Assembly (NCBI GenBank): GCA_946623765.1 | Contig: CAMORL010000049.1 | Coordinates: 1 to 10,862 of the forward strand | Length of the DNA stretch: 10,862 bases | Direction: 5' to 3' | Source of the DNA: an uncultured Clostridia bacterium | Lineage (GTDB): Bacteria > Bacillota_A > Clostridia > Christensenellales > CAG-138 | Shown: positions 7,949 to 10,862 of the stretch, one piece after another | How positions within the stretch are numbered: position 1 is the stretch's first letter | Layout: every line of letters starts with the position of its first letter | The notes under the pieces: model-generated | Told to the model about the DNA's origin: nothing | Seen by the model: only the letters and a program-made list of their open reading frames with translations | Database searches by the model: none | Translations under genes and position numbers: made by a program

Positions 7949-7958
7949 AAAAGGAGGA
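7949..7958 (+). promoter_or_regulatory. Ribosome binding site for the flavodoxin gene
   Basis: AAAAGGAGGA ends 7 nt before the ATG at 7966. It lies at the end of a 103-nt gap in which I could not identify a convincing -35/-10 pair, so whether the flavodoxin has its own promoter is open. Confidence 0.75.
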
Positions 7959-7965
7959 ACTCAAT

Positions 7966-8442
7966 ATGAAACAGACATTGGTAGCGTATTTCAGCGCAAG
8001 CGGCGTGACTGCAGCGCTTGCGGAGCGTCTTGCGGCGGCAATCGGCGCGGATCTCTACGAAATCCGTCCGGAAACGCCCTACACCGATGCGGACCTCAAC
8101 TGGATGGATAAAAAGAGCCGTTCGAGCGTGGAAATGAACGACCGCAGCGCGCGTCCCGCGATCGGAACCCGCGTGCAGAATATGGCGCAGTACGAGGTCG
8201 TATTCGTCGGCTTCCCGATCTGGTGGTACCGTGAGCCGTCGATCATCGACACGTTCATGGAAGCGTATGATTTTTCCGGTAAGACCGTCATCCCGTTTGC
8301 CACTTCGGGCGGGAGCGGACTCGGCAGCACCGCCGACAATCTGCAGAAACTCGCAAAAGGTGCAAAGGTCGAGACCGGCAAACGCTTCGGCAGCGGCACG
8401 GGCGCAGACGAGCTCGGACGCTGGGCAGGCAAGTGGATGTAA
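7966..8442 (+). CDS. Flavodoxin (FMN-binding electron carrier)
   Basis: A 158-residue protein predicted to bind FMN and carry electrons in the cytoplasm. It starts MKQTLVAYFSASGVTAALAE; the SASGVT at residues 10-15 is the FMN phosphate loop. GFPIWWYREPSIIDTFMEAYDF around residues 82-100 is the isoalloxazine-side loop typical of the short bacterial flavodoxins named Flavodoxin_4, and IPFATSGGSGLG at 109-120 is the second flavin loop. There is no signal peptide. It stands 103 nt after the Cys-rich gene, has a strong RBS, and is followed by a terminator. Proximity suggests a possible role in reducing cobalt for corrin adenosylation, or as a ferredoxin replacement under low iron given the facing feo operon. 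Both are inference. A related NAD(P)H:quinone-reductase-like role cannot be excluded. Confidence 0.9.
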   Translation: MKQTLVAYFSASGVTAALAERLAAAIGADLYEIRPETPYTDADLNWMDKKSRSSVEMNDRSARPAIGTRVQNMAQYEVVFVGFPIWWYREPSIIDTFMEAYDFSGKTVIPFATSGGSGLGSTADNLQKLAKGAKVETGKRFGSGTGADELGRWAGKWM

Positions 8443-8474
8443 GACCGTCGGAAAGGAAGCTCTTGGAAAACGGC

Positions 8475-8507
8475 AAGGGGCTCTTCAAAAACGAAGAGTC
8501 CCTTTTT
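8475..8507 (+). terminator. Rho-independent terminator after flavodoxin
   Basis: A 12-bp stem pairs 8475-8486 (AAGGGGCTCTTC) with 8493-8504 (GAAGAGTCCCTT), with one G-T wobble and a 6-nt loop, running into a T run at 8503-8507. It lies 33 nt past the flavodoxin stop and would end the flavodoxin transcript and any read-through from the B12 operon. Confidence 0.88.
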
Positions 8508-8514
8508 ATGCGGC

Positions 8515-8545
8515 AAAAAAGGACGCACGATAGATCCGTGCGTCC
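8515..8545 (-). terminator. Rho-independent terminator of the feo operon
   Basis: A perfect 9-bp stem (GGACGCACG at 8521-8529 with CGTGCGTCC at 8537-8545) has a 7-nt loop. On the minus strand it is followed directly by six T (A run at 8515-8520 on the plus strand). It lies just past the stop of the heavy-metal-associated gene, and ends the minus-strand operon back to back with the plus-strand terminator. Confidence 0.88.
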
Positions 8546-8567
8546 GATGGGGGGACGGCAGAAGGGG

Positions 8568-8816
8568 TTATCTGCCGAAGAGACGGCGTTTCTCGAAAGG
8601 CTCCGCAAAGTATGATGTGACGGTGTAGCCGGTTTCTCCGATCGCTTTTCTGAGACGGTCGATGTCGAGCGGTTCCTCCGAGAGGATCTCCGTTTCACCC
8701 TTCTTGTGGGAAGAGGTCACCTTTTTGACGGAGCATGATCTGCGTACGACGTCGTTGATATGCGATTCGCACATAGAGCATGCCATGCCGTCGACTTTCA
8801 GCGTGGTTTTGATCAT
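8568..8816 (-). CDS. Small heavy-metal-associated (HMA) domain protein of the feo operon
   Basis: An 82-residue cytoplasmic protein with one HMA (ferredoxin-like, copper-chaperone type) fold. KTTLKVDGMACSMCESHIND shows the GMxCxxC metal site, C13 and C16. It is followed by SCSVKKVTSSHKKGETEI and a closing IDRLRKAIGETGYTV helix-strand. A short tail, FAEPFEKRRLFGR, follows the domain. The frame is open further upstream to 9008, but those residues are the other-frame shadow of the preceding gene; the start at 8816 has a GGAGA 7 nt upstream and gives the usual HMA beginning. The ATG overlaps the stop of the FeoB-associated gene by 4 nt (ATGA), so the two are probably co-translated. HMA domains classically bind Cu(I) or other soft metals; the feo context raises the question of what metal this one handles. 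Confidence 0.88.
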   Translation of the reverse strand: MIKTTLKVDGMACSMCESHINDVVRRSCSVKKVTSSHKKGETEILSEEPLDIDRLRKAIGETGYTVTSYFAEPFEKRRLFGR

Positions 8817-9001
8817 TGCTTTGTCTCCGTTGCGTGCGCATGGCATTTGCCGGCCATCGGGCAGTGCGCACAGCCGCTTCCGCAGGAAGAACGTCCTTTT
8901 TTCCTGTCCCGGATCAGCGAGAAAACAATGGCAAAAACCGCTGCCCCGAGCACAAGCAGGATCCCGATTGTCAGGAGATTGTCTCCGATCCATGCAAACA
9001 T
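8813..9001 (-). CDS. FeoB-associated Cys-rich membrane protein
   Basis: A 62-residue protein with one N-terminal membrane segment (about residues 9-30, LLTIGILLVLGAAVFAIVFSLI), then a basic RDRKKGR stop-transfer stretch, and a Cys/His-rich tail SSCGSGCAHCPMAGKCHAHA with C40, C44, C47, C53 and His at 46, 54 and 56. This layout matches the family named FeoB-associated Cys-rich membrane protein, found next to feoB in Bacillota; the tail would lie in the cytoplasm. Its role is not established, but metal binding or assistance to FeoB is plausible. The frame is open to 9043, but the ATG at 9001 has GGAAAGGAG 8 nt upstream and puts the membrane segment at the N-terminus, so the shorter start is chosen. 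It lies 65 nt after feoB, with a stem-loop between. Confidence 0.88.
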   Translation of the reverse strand: MFAWIGDNLLTIGILLVLGAAVFAIVFSLIRDRKKGRSSCGSGCAHCPMAGKCHAHATETKQ

Positions 9002-9009
9002 CACACACA

Positions 9010-9018
9010 CTCCTTTCC
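9010..9018 (-). promoter_or_regulatory. Ribosome binding site choosing the start of the FeoB-associated gene
   Basis: On the minus strand GGAAAGGAG ends 8 nt before the ATG at 9001-8999. The alternative in-frame start at 9043 would fall in the preceding stem-loop and have no such site. Confidence 0.75.
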
Positions 9019-9026
9019 GAATGAAT

Positions 9027-9059
9027 CTGCCGCCGCTGCGCATTTCGAAGCGGCGGCAG
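9027..9059 (-). other. GC-rich intercistronic stem-loop between feoB and the small downstream genes
   Basis: CTGCCGCCGCT at 9027-9037 pairs perfectly with AGCGGCGGCAG at 9049-9059 (11 bp, 11-nt loop that can add two more C-G pairs). On the minus strand it starts 7 nt after the feoB stop and ends 8 nt before the RBS of the next gene. No T run follows it on that strand, so it is not a standard terminator. It may be an mRNA-stabilising or partial attenuating hairpin that sets feoB apart from the two small genes. The role is inferred; the inverted repeat is seen directly. Confidence 0.7.
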
Positions 9060-9066
9060 TGTTGTT

Positions 9067-10862
9067 TTACTTGATGCGGACCTCTTTGGTCAGCGTCGTG
9101 GCTTCTTTATACTTCTTGAAGAAGAGCATGTAGACGAAGCCTGCGAGCACGAGAATCGCCGCGATCAGACCGATCACATGAACGTTTCCGGTGAAGATGC
9201 AGCCGAACTGATAGATCATCAGGGAGATCGCATATGCGAACACGGTCTGATAAGCGATTGCGAACCACGTCCACTTTGCGCTGTTCATTTCGCGCTTGAT
9301 CGCGCCGATCGCCGCGAAGCACGGTGCGCACAGCAGGTTGAACACGAGGAACGAGAAGCCGATTACGCCGGGCATTGCTTTGTAGAGCTCTGCATAGGCA
9401 GCCTTGCCGCCGAACAGAACGCCCATCGTGCCGACGATGTTCTCCTTTGCGACCAGACCCGTGACGGATGCGACGACCGCACGCCATTCACCCCAGCCGA
9501 GCGGTGCGAACAGCCACTGGATCCATTTGCCGACGGTGCCGAGGATCGAATACTCGATGAGATCCTCTTCGAGCAGACCGAAGACGTGCGTTTCGGGGTT
9601 GACGCCGAAGCGGGAGAGGAACCAGATCACGATCGTGGACAGAAGGATGATCGTACCAGCCTTCTTGATGAACGACCAGCCGCGCTCCCACATCGAACGG
9701 AGGACGTTGCCGACGGTCGGCCAGTGGTAAGCGGGGAGCTCCATAACGAACGGAGCGGGATCGCCTGCGAACATTCTCGTCTTCTTCAGCATGATGCCGG
9801 AGATGATGATCGCCGCCGCGCCGATGAAGTATGCAGACACGGAGATCCAGGGCGAGCCGTGGAAGATCGCGCCTGCGATCATTGCGATAAACGGCAGCTT
9901 TGCGCCGCAAGGGATAAAGGTGGTCGTCATGATCGTCATACGGCGGTCACGCTCGTTTTCGATGGTACGCGACGCCATGATGCCCGGAATGCCGCAGCCT
10001 GCGCCGATCAGCATCGGGATAAAGGATTTGCCGGAAAGACCGAACCGACGGAAAATACGGTCGAGCACGAACGCGATACGCGCCATGTAGCCGCACGCTT
10101 CGAGGAACGCGAGCATCAGGAACAGAACGAGCATCTGCGGCACAAAGCCGAGCACCGCGCCGACGCCGGCAACGATACCGTCCTGAATCAGCCCGTACAG
10201 CCATTCGGGAACGCGAAGGTTGTCCTCGTCGTCAAGGAGCAGCTTGTCGATCAGCGCCGGAACGCCGGGTACCCACACGCCGTAATCGGCGGGATCGGGC
10301 TCTTCAAAGCCTTTTTCTTCAAAGTATGCAACCGCATCTTTGAAGGACATCGGGTTGACGTCGTCGCCCGCATCCTCCGGTACTTCGTCAAAGTATACGA
10401 TGACATCCGAAAGCGCAAGGGTTTCTTCGTCCTGCACCACTGCGATCGCCGTGTCTGCGTCGCTCTTGAACGTGCGGATCATTTCCAGCGCTTTTTCCGG
10501 TTCGAAATCCGGATCTTCGGTGTCCACCTCAAGGCCGTACGCGTCGAGCGCCGTTACCGCAGCGGTGTAATCGTCCGCGGCGGCCTGGGCTTCCTTGTCG
10601 CCGATGCCGACGAGGTGATACCCGTCGCCGAACAGACCGTCGTTTGCCCAGTCGGTTGCGGGCGCACCGACGGCGACCATCGCGATCCAGTAGACAAGGA
10701 ACATCACAGCCGCGAAGATCGGCAGGCCCAGCCAGCGATTCGTCACGATGCGGTCGATCTTATCGGATACGGACAGCTTGCCCGCGCTCTTCTTCTTATA
10801 GCAGGTTTTGATGACGTTGCCGATCCAGACATACCGTTCGTTGGTGATGATGCTTTCCGCGT
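9067..10862 (-). CDS. feoB: Ferrous iron transporter FeoB, membrane domain (N-terminal part beyond the window edge)
   Basis: Inner-membrane Fe(II) importer. The frame is open from the right window edge to a TAA at 9067-9069, about 598 codons. An apparent GTG start at 10746 is not real, because the frame continues upstream through RYVWIGNVI and KLSVSDKIDRIVTNRWLGLPIF, the FeoB linker between the GTPase and membrane parts. The GTPase (G-domain) itself is off-window. Downstream come DGIVAGVGAVLGFVPQML, ACGYMARIAF, the first gate motif GCGIPGIMASRTIENERDRR, PCGAKLPFIAM, a mid-protein WSFIKKAGTIILL, GLVAKENIVGTMG, and a second Cys-containing gate LLCAPCFAAIGAIKRE. Between the first membrane segment and the next lies a large, strongly acidic insert (about 10282-10617). 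feoA is not in view and would be expected further right. Confidence 0.95.
   Translation of the reverse strand, partial: AESIITNERYVWIGNVIKTCYKKKSAGKLSVSDKIDRIVTNRWLGLPIFAAVMFLVYWIAMVAVGAPATDWANDGLFGDGYHLVGIGDKEAQAAADDYTAAVTALDAYGLEVDTEDPDFEPEKALEMIRTFKSDADTAIAVVQDEETLALSDVIVYFDEVPEDAGDDVNPMSFKDAVAYFEEKGFEEPDPADYGVWVPGVPALIDKLLLDDEDNLRVPEWLYGLIQDGIVAGVGAVLGFVPQMLVLFLMLAFLEACGYMARIAFVLDRIFRRFGLSGKSFIPMLIGAGCGIPGIMASRTIENERDRRMTIMTTTFIPCGAKLPFIAMIAGAIFHGSPWISVSAYFIGAAAIIISGIMLKKTRMFAGDPAPFVMELPAYHWPTVGNVLRSMWERGWSFIKKAGTIILLSTIVIWFLSRFGVNPETHVFGLLEEDLIEYSILGTVGKWIQWLFAPLGWGEWRAVVASVTGLVAKENIVGTMGVLFGGKAAYAELYKAMPGVIGFSFLVFNLLCAPCFAAIGAIKREMNSAKWTWFAIAYQTVFAYAISLMIYQFGCIFTGNVHVIGLIAAILVLAGFVYMLFFKKYKEATTLTKEVRIK

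Noticed and set aside
7863..7965. Possible cobalamin or FMN riboswitch in the gap before the flavodoxin
   Set aside because: The gap is only 103 nt and shows neither a B12-box-like segment nor the paired structure of an FMN aptamer.
8557..8576. Small hairpin GGCAGA...TCTGCC over the stop of the HMA gene
   Set aside because: A 6-bp stem with no T run; the strong terminator beside it explains transcript ending.
8817..9008. N-terminal extension of the HMA protein to 146 residues
   Set aside because: The extension is another reading frame of the FeoB-associated gene; the ATG at 8816 has a good RBS and gives a normal HMA start.
10744..10746. GTG as the start of a 559-residue FeoB lacking the GTPase domain
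   Set aside because: The frame stays open to the window edge and encodes the known FeoB linker upstream of this codon, so the gene is cut by the window edge rather than short.

Overview
The window looks like chromosome from a fairly GC-rich member of the Bacillota, most likely an uncultured gut- or rumen-type Clostridia. This is inferred from strong AGGAGG-type ribosome binding sites, anaerobic (Cbi-type, cobalt-early) cobalamin genes, a cysteine-rich small-domain protein in the B12 operon, and a FeoB-associated Cys-rich membrane protein. Genus cannot be named from the sequence alone.

Left region (1-7862, + strand): one tightly packed anaerobic cobalamin operon. It holds the 3' end of cbiF, then cbiG, cbiH, a three-domain cbiJ-cbiE-cbiT fusion, cbiA, cbiP, cbiC and a small eight-cysteine protein. 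From cbiG onward every gene abuts or overlaps the next: three junctions overlap by 8 nt, one abuts exactly, and two overlap by 4 nt. Together the products take a cobalt-precorrin through C17 methylation and ring contraction (CbiH), C11 methylation (CbiF), deacylation (CbiG), reduction, C5/C15 methylation and decarboxylation (CbiJ-E-T), methyl migration (CbiC), and a,c- and then b,d,e,g-amidation (CbiA, CbiP). CbiD, CbiL, the chelatase, the adenosyltransferase and the nucleotide-loop genes are not in view and may lie upstream or elsewhere.

Middle (7863-8545): a 103-nt gap, then a stand-alone flavodoxin with a strong RBS, closed by a good rho-independent terminator. It lies immediately beside a second terminator that serves the opposite strand.

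Right region (8568-10862, - strand): a ferrous iron uptake operon read right to left. It holds feoB (N-terminal GTPase part beyond the window edge), a GC-rich intercistronic stem-loop, a small FeoB-associated Cys-rich membrane protein, and a small heavy-metal-associated (GMxCxxC) protein that overlaps the previous gene by 4 nt. FeoB carries a strongly acidic insert of about 110 residues after its first membrane segment.

No tRNA, rRNA, CRISPR array, insertion sequence or riboswitch was found. There is no gene-free stretch over 300 bases. No wholly new system is evident. The items most worth a second look are the CbiJ-E-T fusion, the Cys-rich protein coupled to cbiC, the flavodoxin trailing the B12 operon, and the acidic FeoB insert with its small metal-binding partners.
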